This document shows, in pieces, positions 1-7,423 of a stretch of 11,958 nucleotides of DNA. The stretch covers positions 1-11,958 of the forward strand of contig DAIDAH010000062.1 of assembly GCA_027310735.1 (NCBI GenBank), in the 5' to 3' direction. The notes beneath the pieces were generated by a model. The model was not told the origin of the DNA. It saw nothing but the letters and a program-made list of their open reading frames with translations, and did not search any database. A program made the position numbers and the translations under genes. This DNA comes from Methylotenera sp. (GTDB lineage: Bacteria > Pseudomonadota > Gammaproteobacteria > Burkholderiales > Methylophilaceae). Every line of letters begins with the position of its first letter. Positions within the stretch are counted from its first letter, which is position 1.

Positions 1-452
1 TCCCCATACTCACTGAACGTGGCTTGCGCATTTCCGTCATCAAACACGCGCATCACAGCTTTGATATTGATTACCCCGGCAAAGATAGCTATCGCTTACG
101 AGAAGCTGGCGCAGTACAAATGCTGTTAGGCTCACGTAAGCGCTGGGCGCTCATGACTGAACTTTCACGCATCGCAGACCGCGATAAGGAAGAAGACATT
201 AGCCTGAGTGAGCTATTAGCCCAACTTGACCAACGCTTGATCGATTTAATTTTAGTTGAAGGTTTCAGATATGAAGGCATTCCCAAAATAGAAATCTATC
301 GTCCAAGTGTAAATCCATTATTACTTGCAGATAATGACGATACTATTATTGCCGTAGCAAGTGATGGCGAAACCGACACAAAATTGCCTGTTTTAAATCT
401 AAATAACGCAGAAGAAATTGCTGAGTTCATCTTAAAGCTAGTCAACCGTTAA
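1..452 (+). CDS. mobB: MobB, molybdopterin-guanine dinucleotide biosynthesis adaptor protein (5'-truncated by window edge)
   Basis: MobB is a small P-loop GTP-binding protein that assists MobA in attaching GMP to molybdopterin to give the MGD form of the molybdenum cofactor in the cytoplasm. The reading frame is open from base 3 to the TAA at 450-452, giving 149 visible residues. The TTG at 24 is an internal Leu codon, because the frame continues upstream as PILTERG. Characteristic MobB segments are visible: ISVIKHAHH, DYPGKDSYRLREAGA, LLGS, and a later DLILVEGF followed by IPKIEIYRP. The N-terminal P-loop should lie just outside the window, as about 20 residues are missing compared with typical 160-175-residue family members. 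The gene is 33 bases upstream of moeA on the same strand, which supports a joint cofactor operon. Confidence 0.9.
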   Translation, partial: PILTERGLRISVIKHAHHSFDIDYPGKDSYRLREAGAVQMLLGSRKRWALMTELSRIADRDKEEDISLSELLAQLDQRLIDLILVEGFRYEGIPKIEIYRPSVNPLLLADNDDTIIAVASDGETDTKLPVLNLNNAEEIAEFILKLVNR

Positions 453-485
453 ACCACCCAATCAATAATCAATCAAACTCAAACA

Positions 486-1766
486 ATGACAACGCCATCT
501 ATTGCCACATTTATTAGTAATACCAGTTGCTTAGACGACTATGATCCGAACTCCATGCCAGTGGCTAAAGCGCGGCATTTTATTAAGCAGTTTTTAAGCC
601 CTGTAGTTGAAAGTGAGGTGATTGAGTTACGTGAAAGTTTAGGACGTGTGCTCGCGACGGATATTTTGTCGCCCGCCAATGTACCTAACTACGACAACTC
701 CGCCATGGATGGATATGCATTTAATGCAGATGACATTAACGTAGGCAAGACCACTCACCTAAAAGTAATAGGCACAGCTTTTGCCGGAAAATCCTTCGCG
801 GGCAAGATAGCCCAGGGTGAGTGTGTGCGCATCATGACAGGTGGCATGATGCCAGCAGGGGCTAACACGGTCATCATGCAAGAAAAGGTATTGGTTGATG
901 ACAAGCTCATATCCTTTACCGAAGCCCCCAAACGAGCAATGAATGTACGCTATACAGGTGAAGATTTACAGTTGGGTCAAACCGTATTGGCGGCAGGCCA
1001 TTTAATGCGTCCAGCTGATTTAGGTTTGATCGCCTCATTGGGCATTGGCGAGGTTACGGCTTATCGCAAACTTAAAGTCGCATTCTTCTCAACAGGCGAT
1101 GAACTAGCAAGCATTGGTCAAACCTTAAAAACAGGGCAAGTGTATGACAGTAATCGCTATACGTTATACGGCATGCTAAGTCGCATCGGTGTGGAAATGA
1201 TTGATATGGGCGCACTTGCGGACGATCCGGAATTACTTGAAAAAACCTTACTTGACGCTTCAAAGTTGGCTGACGTAGTCATTACTAGTGGTGGTGTTTC
1301 GGTCGGCGAGGCTGACTACATGAAGCTGCTATTGGCCAAGCATGGTCAAGTCATGTTCTGGAAAATCGCAATGAAACCTGGCCGACCATTAGCCTATGGA
1401 AGAATTGGCAATGCACATTACTTTGGCCTACCTGGCAATCCAGTCGCGGTAATGGTAACTTTTTACCAGTTTGTTCGCGAAGCATTACTGGTACTGATGG
1501 GCCAGCCAAAACCACCCGCTTTACCACTATTCAAGGTGGAGTGCACACAGCCCATCAGAAAACTTACAGGCCGCACAGAGTTTCAACGCGGGCTTTTGTT
1601 TACTGATACTGATGGCATCTGGAAAGTAAAACCAACCGGCGCCCAAGGCTCCGCCATTTTAAGTTCAATGTCACTGGCTAACTGCTTCATTGTATTGGAT
1701 GAAAGTATTGGCAATATTGATACTGGAGCAATGGTGCAAGTTCAAATGCTAGATGGCATTATATAA
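486..1766 (+). CDS. moeA: MoeA, molybdopterin molybdenumtransferase
   Basis: MoeA inserts molybdate into adenylylated molybdopterin, the metal-insertion step of molybdenum cofactor synthesis. The 426-residue product has family length and the ordered signature motifs: NSAMDGYA at residues 71-78, PAGANTVIMQE at 123-133, STGDEL at 202-207, GQVYDSNRY at 217-225, TSGGVSVGEADY at 267-278 (the MPT-binding segment with the catalytic Asp at 277), MKPGRPLAYG at 296-305 and GLPGNPVA at 314-321. A C-terminal domain starts near 345 and contains GRTEFQRG at 362-369. The ATG at 486 is the first in frame after mobB, although no good Shine-Dalgarno sequence precedes it, so it may depend on translation from mobB 33 bases upstream. 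The gene looks intact. Identification is firm; the choice between paralogues of the MoeA family is not tested here. Confidence 0.95.
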   Translation: MTTPSIATFISNTSCLDDYDPNSMPVAKARHFIKQFLSPVVESEVIELRESLGRVLATDILSPANVPNYDNSAMDGYAFNADDINVGKTTHLKVIGTAFAGKSFAGKIAQGECVRIMTGGMMPAGANTVIMQEKVLVDDKLISFTEAPKRAMNVRYTGEDLQLGQTVLAAGHLMRPADLGLIASLGIGEVTAYRKLKVAFFSTGDELASIGQTLKTGQVYDSNRYTLYGMLSRIGVEMIDMGALADDPELLEKTLLDASKLADVVITSGGVSVGEADYMKLLLAKHGQVMFWKIAMKPGRPLAYGRIGNAHYFGLPGNPVAVMVTFYQFVREALLVLMGQPKPPALPLFKVECTQPIRKLTGRTEFQRGLLFTDTDGIWKVKPTGAQGSAILSSMSLANCFIVLDESIGNIDTGAMVQVQMLDGII

Positions 1767-1822
1767 ACATACTTATGTTGAATGTTTATCACATCAACTG
1801 ATTGGCTGAATTCAGTCAATCA
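1763..1822 (+). terminator. Two tandem hairpins just after moeA
   Basis: Two inverted repeats follow one another at the moeA stop. The first pairs ATAAACAT (1763-1770, overlapping the stop codon) with ATGTTTAT (1782-1789) around an 11-base loop. The second pairs TGATTGGCTG (1799-1808) with CAGTCAATCA (1813-1822) around the loop AATT, a 10-bp stem with one G-U wobble. Neither is followed by a clear U-tract, so a classical intrinsic terminator is not shown. They could slow or trim the mobB-moeA transcript, or be operators for the next gene. Confidence 0.35.
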
Positions 1823-1855
1823 CAACGACTACGGAATAACAGCCTAACCTTGTTG

Positions 1856-1891
1856 TATAATTTTTCGCTTGATTGAATATAGCTCAATCAA
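1856..1891 (+). promoter_or_regulatory. Possible promoter -10 box and leader hairpin upstream of the tonB-like gene
   Basis: A consensus TATAAT lies at 1856-1861, but no good TTGACA-like -35 element is found 16-18 bases upstream. Directly downstream, TTGATTGA (1869-1876) pairs with TCAATCAA (1884-1891) around a 7-base loop. This stem ends 10 bases before the TTG start at 1902. If the promoter is real, the hairpin would form at the very 5' end of the mRNA and could affect ribosome access. The box is seen; promoter activity is inferred. Confidence 0.3.
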
Positions 1892-1901
1892 ATTATTTTA
1901 A

Positions 1902-2666
1902 TTGATTAGGCTTTTTGCATCTTTGAACATCGCAGTTAAACATTCTAGGAATGAACATACACTGGCCTGGGCTATCATTTGCTCAGTGCTATTGCATGCT
2001 GTTCTTGCAATGGTGATTCCAAAAATCCAGTTTGATGCGATCAAGAAACCAGCGATATTACAAGTAGAGTTCGTTAAAAAAACTGAGCCTGCGCCAGTTG
2101 CACCGCCCGCGCCAGAACCAGTCAAACCCAAGGCTGAGCCTAAGCTTAAACCAAAACCGATAGAAAAGCCTTTACCTTCAAAAACCATAATCAAAGACGA
2201 GCCAATTTTACATAGCCCCCCTCCTCCAAGTGAGGTTATTGCCGTTGCTCCAAAAGTCGATGCAGTGCCATCGCCTATGCCCCCAACACCAATTGCACCC
2301 CCTACCCCACCTGCGCCAACTATACTTCCAGAGCCGATCAAACCGGCCATCACTACCGACAAGGTCGATATGGAAGCAGCGAGAGGAAAATACAGCAATA
2401 CATTATGGGGCGCTATCGGGAAGTACAAACAATATCCAAGAATTGCGCAGATGCGAGGATGGCAAGGAGAGGCCATTGTAGAGCTACTACTTGATGGTAA
2501 CGGCAAACTTAAATCAAAAAAAATCATCCAATCCAGTGGGCATGAGGTGCTAGACAAGCAGGCATTAGAGATGGTTGAAAAAGCAGTGCCGTACCCTGCC
2601 CCACCCGAAGCCCTGCGCGGCAATAGCTTTACAATCACGGTTCCTATTCCCTTCAAGCTTGAATAG
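1902..2666 (+). CDS. TonB-type energy transducer (orphan, no ExbB/ExbD beside it)
   Basis: TonB proteins carry proton-motive energy from ExbB/ExbD in the inner membrane to outer-membrane receptors. The 254-residue product has the expected three parts. A short cytoplasmic end is followed by one membrane anchor at about residues 20-40 (with a His in SVLLHAVL). A long Lys-Pro and Pro-rich spacer follows at about 62-150, and a C-terminal TonB fold at about 160-254 includes YPRIAQMRGWQGEAIVELLLD. An in-frame TAA at 1899-1901 forces the start to be at or after 1902; the only early choices are TTG at 1902 or TTG at 1923, and neither has a strong Shine-Dalgarno site. The partners exbB and exbD are absent from the window. 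The histidine kinase gene begins 23 bases after its stop and may be co-transcribed. Which receptor it serves cannot be read from the sequence. Confidence 0.85.
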   Translation: MIRLFASLNIAVKHSRNEHTLAWAIICSVLLHAVLAMVIPKIQFDAIKKPAILQVEFVKKTEPAPVAPPAPEPVKPKAEPKLKPKPIEKPLPSKTIIKDEPILHSPPPPSEVIAVAPKVDAVPSPMPPTPIAPPTPPAPTILPEPIKPAITTDKVDMEAARGKYSNTLWGAIGKYKQYPRIAQMRGWQGEAIVELLLDGNGKLKSKKIIQSSGHEVLDKQALEMVEKAVPYPAPPEALRGNSFTITVPIPFKLE

Positions 2667-2689
2667 CACTTACTTTGACTTGATCAACG

Positions 2690-4162
2690 GTGTCTAATAA
2701 AAAACGCTCACTCAAAGACCTGCTACTCATTCATGAGATTGCATTTATTGTACTCATTCTCTTAGTGGCAGCTGTAGGCGCATTTGGCATACAGCTACAG
2801 GAGAAATCTAGCCAAGAATCCAACCGTATAAACTTACTCGTTCAAGAAGTCCAGCAAACACGTGGTGATTTATATCGACAAATGAAAGAGCTCTTCGATG
2901 CTTATTTTTTGGACGATGCCACAGCTCGTACTGAATACGATCACTTTACTCAATCAGTTGAAAATCATTTTGTTAGACTACAAAATATTGCAAACGACCA
3001 GTCCGAAAAAAAGGCTATCAACAACCTTCATCAAAGCTATCGACAGTTTGTAAATGAAACCTCATCAATATTCGATCAACAACCTGGCATCAGCCGAGAC
3101 AAGTTAAAGAAAACACTCAACTCAGGTTTGGAAACAGGCCTGTTTAATCGCTACGAAAAGTTGCTCGCGCACACAGAACAACTACTCAGTCAAAAGCAAG
3201 TGGAGCTGGACAACAAACTTAAAGACAGCAAACAAATATCTACACTACTGCTATTCGTACCACTTATCTTAGCGATTCTATTACTGGTTTTTTCCCGAGA
3301 ATTTTTAAAGCGCGCCATCGTAAAACCTATAGAGGGGGTATTAAAAGCCACAGCAGAAATCAGCGCAGGCAACCTTAAGCACCGCGCCCCAGAAGCTGGT
3401 GCGAAAGAACTCGCCTCTTTGTCAAAGGCCATCAATGAGATGGCAGACGAATTAGCCACCAGCCAAGAGGCGTTAGTCCGTACCGAAAAACAGGCGGCTC
3501 AAGGATTACTGGTGCCGATGCTGGCACACAACATTCGCAACCCATTAGCGAGCATTCGCGCCACGGCTCAGGTAATGGAGTCTCCTGAGCACGACACTGA
3601 AACACGAGACTCATTAATAGGCATTATCAACACCGTGGATCGGTTAGAGCGCTGGACGGGCGCCTTGCTTGCCTACCTGCATCCACTAAAACCGCAACCG
3701 ACTCACACTAAGATCCAACATATTATTGAAGGTGCTTTAGAGCCACTTCATCAAAAAATTACTGAAAAATCCATTCAACTCACACTTCCTGCTTGGAATC
3801 AATGTGACGAAAGCGACACAGTTTTTACTGATCAGCACTTACTAGAACAAGTTATCTACAACTTGCTACTAAACGCTATTGATGCCTCAAGCAAAGGCTC
3901 AAGCATAGACGTCACCATAGAGACCCATGCGAATGAGATAGTCTTACGATTAAAAGACCGTGGCTGCGGCATGCCATTCACGCCAGACCCTAGTGCGATG
4001 AGTGCGCCTACCACAAAAAGATTTGGCACTGGCTTGGGCATTCCATTCGCATTCAAAGTATGTGATGTTTTAGGTGGAGCGTTAGCGTTTTCATCAAGAA
4101 ACAAAGGTGGCACTGTAATTACCATCAGACTGCCCATGGTATTAAACGTATCGAATCTTTAA
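2690..4162 (+). CDS. Membrane-bound sensor histidine kinase with HAMP domain
   Basis: This 490-residue protein has the order of a two-component sensor. TM1 spans about residues 13-34, a helical periplasmic sensor region without Cys about 35-182, and TM2 about 183-202. A HAMP linker covers about 204-256, a dimerisation/phosphoacceptor helix with LAHNIRNPLASI carries His280, and a HATPase domain follows. In the HATPase domain the N-box is NLLLNAIDAS (Asn395), the G1 box DRGCGMP (423-429) and the G2 region FGTGLGIPFAF (445-455). No PAS domain is apparent. An in-frame TGA at 2681-2683 and no other start codon before TM1 fix the GTG at 2690. The residue after the phosphoacceptor His is Asn, where most HisKA kinases have Glu or Asp. 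No response regulator gene is present; the next gene is a peroxiredoxin. The signal and target are unknown. Confidence 0.9.
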   Translation: MSNKKRSLKDLLLIHEIAFIVLILLVAAVGAFGIQLQEKSSQESNRINLLVQEVQQTRGDLYRQMKELFDAYFLDDATARTEYDHFTQSVENHFVRLQNIANDQSEKKAINNLHQSYRQFVNETSSIFDQQPGISRDKLKKTLNSGLETGLFNRYEKLLAHTEQLLSQKQVELDNKLKDSKQISTLLLFVPLILAILLLVFSREFLKRAIVKPIEGVLKATAEISAGNLKHRAPEAGAKELASLSKAINEMADELATSQEALVRTEKQAAQGLLVPMLAHNIRNPLASIRATAQVMESPEHDTETRDSLIGIINTVDRLERWTGALLAYLHPLKPQPTHTKIQHIIEGALEPLHQKITEKSIQLTLPAWNQCDESDTVFTDQHLLEQVIYNLLLNAIDASSKGSSIDVTIETHANEIVLRLKDRGCGMPFTPDPSAMSAPTTKRFGTGLGIPFAFKVCDVLGGALAFSSRNKGGTVITIRLPMVLNVSNL

Positions 4163-4285
4163 TCTGATTTAATCAAACAATAATTGAGGCGAATGTTCTC
4201 AAAGCCAAATTTTTAAGGCCTCTTTAGATAAATATTGCTAGATTCATTGTTTATCCACTTGCCTTAATAGTTGTTTTTATCAACA

Positions 4286-4310
4286 ATGGAGGAAGCCTTA
4301 AATATAAACC
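4286..4310 (+). promoter_or_regulatory. Ribosome binding site of the peroxiredoxin gene with unusually long spacing
   Basis: A strong Shine-Dalgarno sequence, GGAGGAAG at 4288-4295, lies 15 bases before the ATG at 4311, well beyond the usual 5-9 bases. An in-frame TAA at 4305-4307 excludes an earlier start. The gap is AU-rich, so it may be spanned less efficiently. Confidence 0.45.
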
Positions 4311-4781
4311 ATGGTAGACAATGTAATGCTTAACCAACCCGTTCCAGACTTTCAGTTACCCGCGACTAGCAATAAAAATTTTCAACTATCTGATTACCTT
4401 GGCAAGACTGTAATCATATATTTCTACCCAAAAGATTCAACGCCAGGTTGCACCACGCAGGGCATACAACTTCGCGATACCTATACACAATTTCAACAGG
4501 AAAATGCTGAAATATTTGGTGTATCCCGTGACAGCTTAAAGTCACATGAAAACTTTAAAGACAAATTTACATTTCCATTTGAATTACTCTCGGATGCTAA
4601 AGAGCTGGCATGTAATTTATTTGGTGTGATAAAAATGAAAAACATGTATGGCAAGCAAGTTCGCGGCATTGAACGTAGCACTTTTATCATAGACAAAAGC
4701 GGAGTATTAATAAAAGAATGGCGCGGCGTTAAGGCAGATGGTCACGCGGCAGAAGTCCTTAACTTCATTAGTACCTTATAA
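4311..4781 (+). CDS. bcp: PrxQ/BCP-type thioredoxin-dependent peroxiredoxin
   Basis: BCP/PrxQ enzymes reduce hydrogen peroxide and organic hydroperoxides in the cytoplasm using thioredoxin or a similar donor. The 156-residue protein is of family length and has the thioredoxin-like start VPDFQLPATSNKNFQLSDY and the active-site segment FYPKDSTPGCTTQ with the peroxidatic Cys47. The later segments LSDAKELACNLFGV and ERSTFIIDKSG are also family-typical. The resolving Cys that many members, including E. coli BCP, carry five residues after the peroxidatic one is absent: position 52 is Ile. The only other Cys is Cys101, in the position of E. coli Cys99. The enzyme may therefore work in a 1-Cys mode. 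It lies between the histidine kinase and phoH genes with its own leader. No OxyR-type site was recognised. Confidence 0.92.
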   Translation: MVDNVMLNQPVPDFQLPATSNKNFQLSDYLGKTVIIYFYPKDSTPGCTTQGIQLRDTYTQFQQENAEIFGVSRDSLKSHENFKDKFTFPFELLSDAKELACNLFGVIKMKNMYGKQVRGIERSTFIIDKSGVLIKEWRGVKADGHAAEVLNFISTL

Positions 4782-4815
4782 TTTATTTCAATCACTATTA
4801 TTGGAAAGTTAATTT

Positions 4816-6213
4816 ATGGCTAAAAAATCGGCAGGTGCAACAAAACTTTTTGTTTTAGATACCAATGTGTTAATGCATGATCCTTCAAGCTTGTTCCGTT
4901 TTGAAGAGCACGATATATATCTGCCAATGGTTACGTTAGAAGAGCTTGATAACAATAAAAAAGGCTTAACTGAAGTTGCTCGTAATGCACGCCAAGCCAG
5001 CCGTAACTTAGAAGAAATCGTAGGCACAGACTTAATTAACCTAGAACTCGGTTGCCCGCTTGCCATTAATGGCAATAAGCACGTTACCGGGAGATTGTTT
5101 TTACAAACATCACAAGTCACCGTTGAATTACCTGGCTTAGCAGGAAGCAAAGCAGACAACCAAATTCTAGGCGTAGTACTTGACCTAAGAAAGCACTACC
5201 CGACCCGTCAAGTAATACTCGTCAGCAAAGACATTAACATCCGCATTAAAGCCCGAGCAATGGGCATGCCAGCTGAAGATTACTTCAATGACAAAGTATT
5301 AGAAGATACCGAAATTTTATATAGCGGTATGAAAGAATTACCCGCTAATTTCTGGGAAAAACACAGTAAAGCCATGGAGTCATGGCAAGAATCAGGTCGC
5401 ATGTTTTACCGGCTAACAGGCCCTTTATGTAAATCATTTTTAATTAATGAATTTGTTTTTTATGACTTCGAAAAACCTTTTCATGCCATAGTACGTAGTG
5501 TCGAAGGTAATACTGCTGTACTCGAAATCGTCAAAGACCACACGCTACCTAAACACAATGTGTGGGGCATTACTGCACGCAACCGAGAACAAAATTTTGC
5601 GCTCAACTTATTAATGGACCCGGAAATAGATTTTGTCAGCCTGCTAGGACAAGCTGGCTCTGGAAAAACATTGCTCACATTGGCGGCAGCTCTAACTCAA
5701 GTTTTAGACAAGAAAATATATGCTGAAATCATCATGACGCGCGTTACCGTTCCTGTTGGTGAAGACATTGGTTTCTTACCTGGTTCTGAAGAAGAAAAAA
5801 TGGCACCTTGGATGGGGGCACTTGAAGACAATCTCGATGTGCTCAATAAATCTGATGATGAAGCTGGAGATTGGGGGCGCGCCGCTACTCAAGATCTGGT
5901 ACGCAGTCGCATTAAAGTAAAATCGCTCAATTTTATGCGTGGACGTACATTCTTACAGAAATTTTTGATTATTGATGAAGCGCAAAATTTAACGCCTAAG
6001 CAAATGAAAACACTTATCACCCGTGCAGGCCCAGGCACTAAAGTTGTATGTTTAGGCAATATTGCTCAAATTGACACTCCGTACCTCACGGAAGGGAGCT
6101 CAGGACTCACCTACGTTGTCGATAGATTCAAAGGTTGGGGGCATAATGGTCATATCACATTAATGCGCGGTGAACGTTCACGCTTGGCAGATTTTGCCGC
6201 AGAAATCCTATAA
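4816..6213 (+). CDS. PIN domain-PhoH family ATPase (PhoH2-type, RNA-associated)
   Basis: This 465-residue protein fuses an N-terminal PIN nuclease-type domain to a C-terminal PhoH P-loop ATPase, the architecture called PhoH2. Members studied elsewhere show ATP-driven RNA unwinding and RNA cleavage. PIN acidic residues are visible as Asp15 (VLDTNVLMHD), Glu43 (TLEELD), Asp114 (KADNQI) and Asp139 (SKDINIRIKA), so the nuclease site looks complete. The ATPase half has Walker A GQAGSGKT at 278-285, Walker B FLIIDEAQNLTP from 383, and a conserved C-terminal RGERSRLADFA segment. The ATG at 4816 has a good GGAAAG Shine-Dalgarno site at 4803-4808. The stop overlaps the lplT start as TAATG. No antitoxin-like upstream partner, as described for some actinobacterial PhoH2 genes, is seen. 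The cellular role in this organism is unknown. Confidence 0.93.
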   Translation: MAKKSAGATKLFVLDTNVLMHDPSSLFRFEEHDIYLPMVTLEELDNNKKGLTEVARNARQASRNLEEIVGTDLINLELGCPLAINGNKHVTGRLFLQTSQVTVELPGLAGSKADNQILGVVLDLRKHYPTRQVILVSKDINIRIKARAMGMPAEDYFNDKVLEDTEILYSGMKELPANFWEKHSKAMESWQESGRMFYRLTGPLCKSFLINEFVFYDFEKPFHAIVRSVEGNTAVLEIVKDHTLPKHNVWGITARNREQNFALNLLMDPEIDFVSLLGQAGSGKTLLTLAAALTQVLDKKIYAEIIMTRVTVPVGEDIGFLPGSEEEKMAPWMGALEDNLDVLNKSDDEAGDWGRAATQDLVRSRIKVKSLNFMRGRTFLQKFLIIDEAQNLTPKQMKTLITRAGPGTKVVCLGNIAQIDTPYLTEGSSGLTYVVDRFKGWGHNGHITLMRGERSRLADFAAEIL

Positions 6214-7391
6214 TGCACATGCGCAAAGGGTTTTACACATTACTTGCCGCGCAGTTTTCATCTGCACTGGCTGACAATGCCTTGTTATTTGCAGCCATTG
6301 CCTTATTGGGGCAAATGGGTGCACCTGACTGGCACAAACCGCTGCTACTACAGTTTTTTGTAATTTCCTACATTATTCTTGCCCCATTTGTCGGTGCATT
6401 TGCAGATGCTCGCCCCAAAGGTCAGGTAATGTTTATTTCAAATGCTATAAAATTTGCGGGTAGCCTAGCGATGCTGTTAGGCATGCCGCCACTCTATGCA
6501 TATGGTATTGTTGGTATCGGTGCTGCCGCATATTCACCAGCAAAATACGGGATATTGACCGAGCTATTACCCCCAGAAAAGCTCATTAGCGCCAACGGAT
6601 GGATGGAAGGCTCTACTGTAATTGCTATCATTCTAGGCGCTATCCTAGGTGGAAAGCTTGCCAGCATATCTCCCCAAGGTGCCATTATTGCCATTACTGC
6701 CACCTACCTGATTGCAGCTGGATTCAATATGTTCATACCTAAAACGCCAATTGATCACGCTATTCAGAAAAAAAACTTACTGTTTATATTAAGAGACTTT
6801 TACCTGTCATTCATTTCACTTTGGCGCGATCCTCAAGGTCAAGTTTCACTTGCTGTGACCACTTTATTCTGGGGTGCGGGAGCAACGTTACGATTAGTAG
6901 TAGTGGCATGGGCAATTACTACACTACACTTTACATTTGACTATGCAACTCAGCTTACAGCTGCCGTAGCACTTGGAGTTACTTTTGGCTCAATTATTGC
7001 CGCACGTTACATTACACTTGAAAACTCTGTGAAAGTGCTTCCTGCAGGCATTGTGATGGGGCTACTTGTAATTGCGATGATTTGGGTTAATCAATGGTTT
7101 TTGGCAGCCACACTATTATTTATTATTGGTATTCTCAGCGGCTTCTTTGTTGTTCCCCTCAATGCACTACTTCAGCATAGAGGGCACTTACTTATTGGAG
7201 CAGGCCACTCAATTGCAGTACAAAACTTCAATGAAAATTTAGGTATTTTGATTTTAAGCAGTGGCTATACCCTAATGGTCAAAGCACATATGCAAATTAA
7301 CGACATTGTGGTGGTTTTTGGCTTATTCGTCATCATCACGATGAGTGCTATTAACCGACATTATCGTTGTCAAGTTAGACCGCAGCTATAA
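6213..7391 (+). CDS. lplT: LplT-type lysophospholipid transporter (MFS)
   Basis: LplT flips lysophospholipids, mainly lysophosphatidylethanolamine, across the inner membrane for re-acylation on the cytoplasmic side. The 392-residue hydrophobic protein has about 12 predicted membrane segments and strongly LplT-like motifs: AQFSSALADNALLFA near the start, GIGAAAYSPAKYGILTELLP at about 100-120, LFWGAGATLRLVVVAW at about 218-233, GFFVVPLNALLQHRGH at about 310-325 and AVQNFNENLGIL at about 332-343. Length matches the 397-residue E. coli protein. In E. coli the gene is paired with aas, the acyltransferase that finishes the repair; no aas homologue is present here. The start ATG at 6213 shares its A with the phoH stop codon and has no independent Shine-Dalgarno site, so translation is probably coupled to phoH. 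The gene ends 32 bases from the convergent ndh gene. Confidence 0.92.
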   Translation: MHMRKGFYTLLAAQFSSALADNALLFAAIALLGQMGAPDWHKPLLLQFFVISYIILAPFVGAFADARPKGQVMFISNAIKFAGSLAMLLGMPPLYAYGIVGIGAAAYSPAKYGILTELLPPEKLISANGWMEGSTVIAIILGAILGGKLASISPQGAIIAITATYLIAAGFNMFIPKTPIDHAIQKKNLLFILRDFYLSFISLWRDPQGQVSLAVTTLFWGAGATLRLVVVAWAITTLHFTFDYATQLTAAVALGVTFGSIIAARYITLENSVKVLPAGIVMGLLVIAMIWVNQWFLAATLLFIIGILSGFFVVPLNALLQHRGHLLIGAGHSIAVQNFNENLGILILSSGYTLMVKAHMQINDIVVVFGLFVIITMSAINRHYRCQVRPQL

Positions 7392-7423
7392 ATCATAACG
7401 TGCGACCAATTTAACAACCACGC

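Noticed and set aside
1898..2656. Long antisense frame of about 250 codons covering the tonB-like gene
   Set aside because: It is Gly/Ser/Ala-rich because it mirrors the Pro-rich spacer on the plus strand, has no ribosome site or family motif, and the plus-strand frame has a convincing TonB architecture.
4163..4310. Terminator after the histidine kinase gene
   Set aside because: Only weak stems were found (for example TTGAG/CTCAA, 5 bp with a 9-base loop) and no hairpin is followed directly by a U-tract.
4286..4333. 15-codon ORF starting at 4286 as a real gene
   Set aside because: It has no own ribosome site and overlaps the peroxiredoxin start; kept only as a low-interest note.
4777..4782. 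TATAAT overlapping the peroxiredoxin stop as a phoH promoter
   Set aside because: No -35-like element at a suitable distance, and the box includes the stop codon in AT-rich sequence, so chance occurrence is likely.
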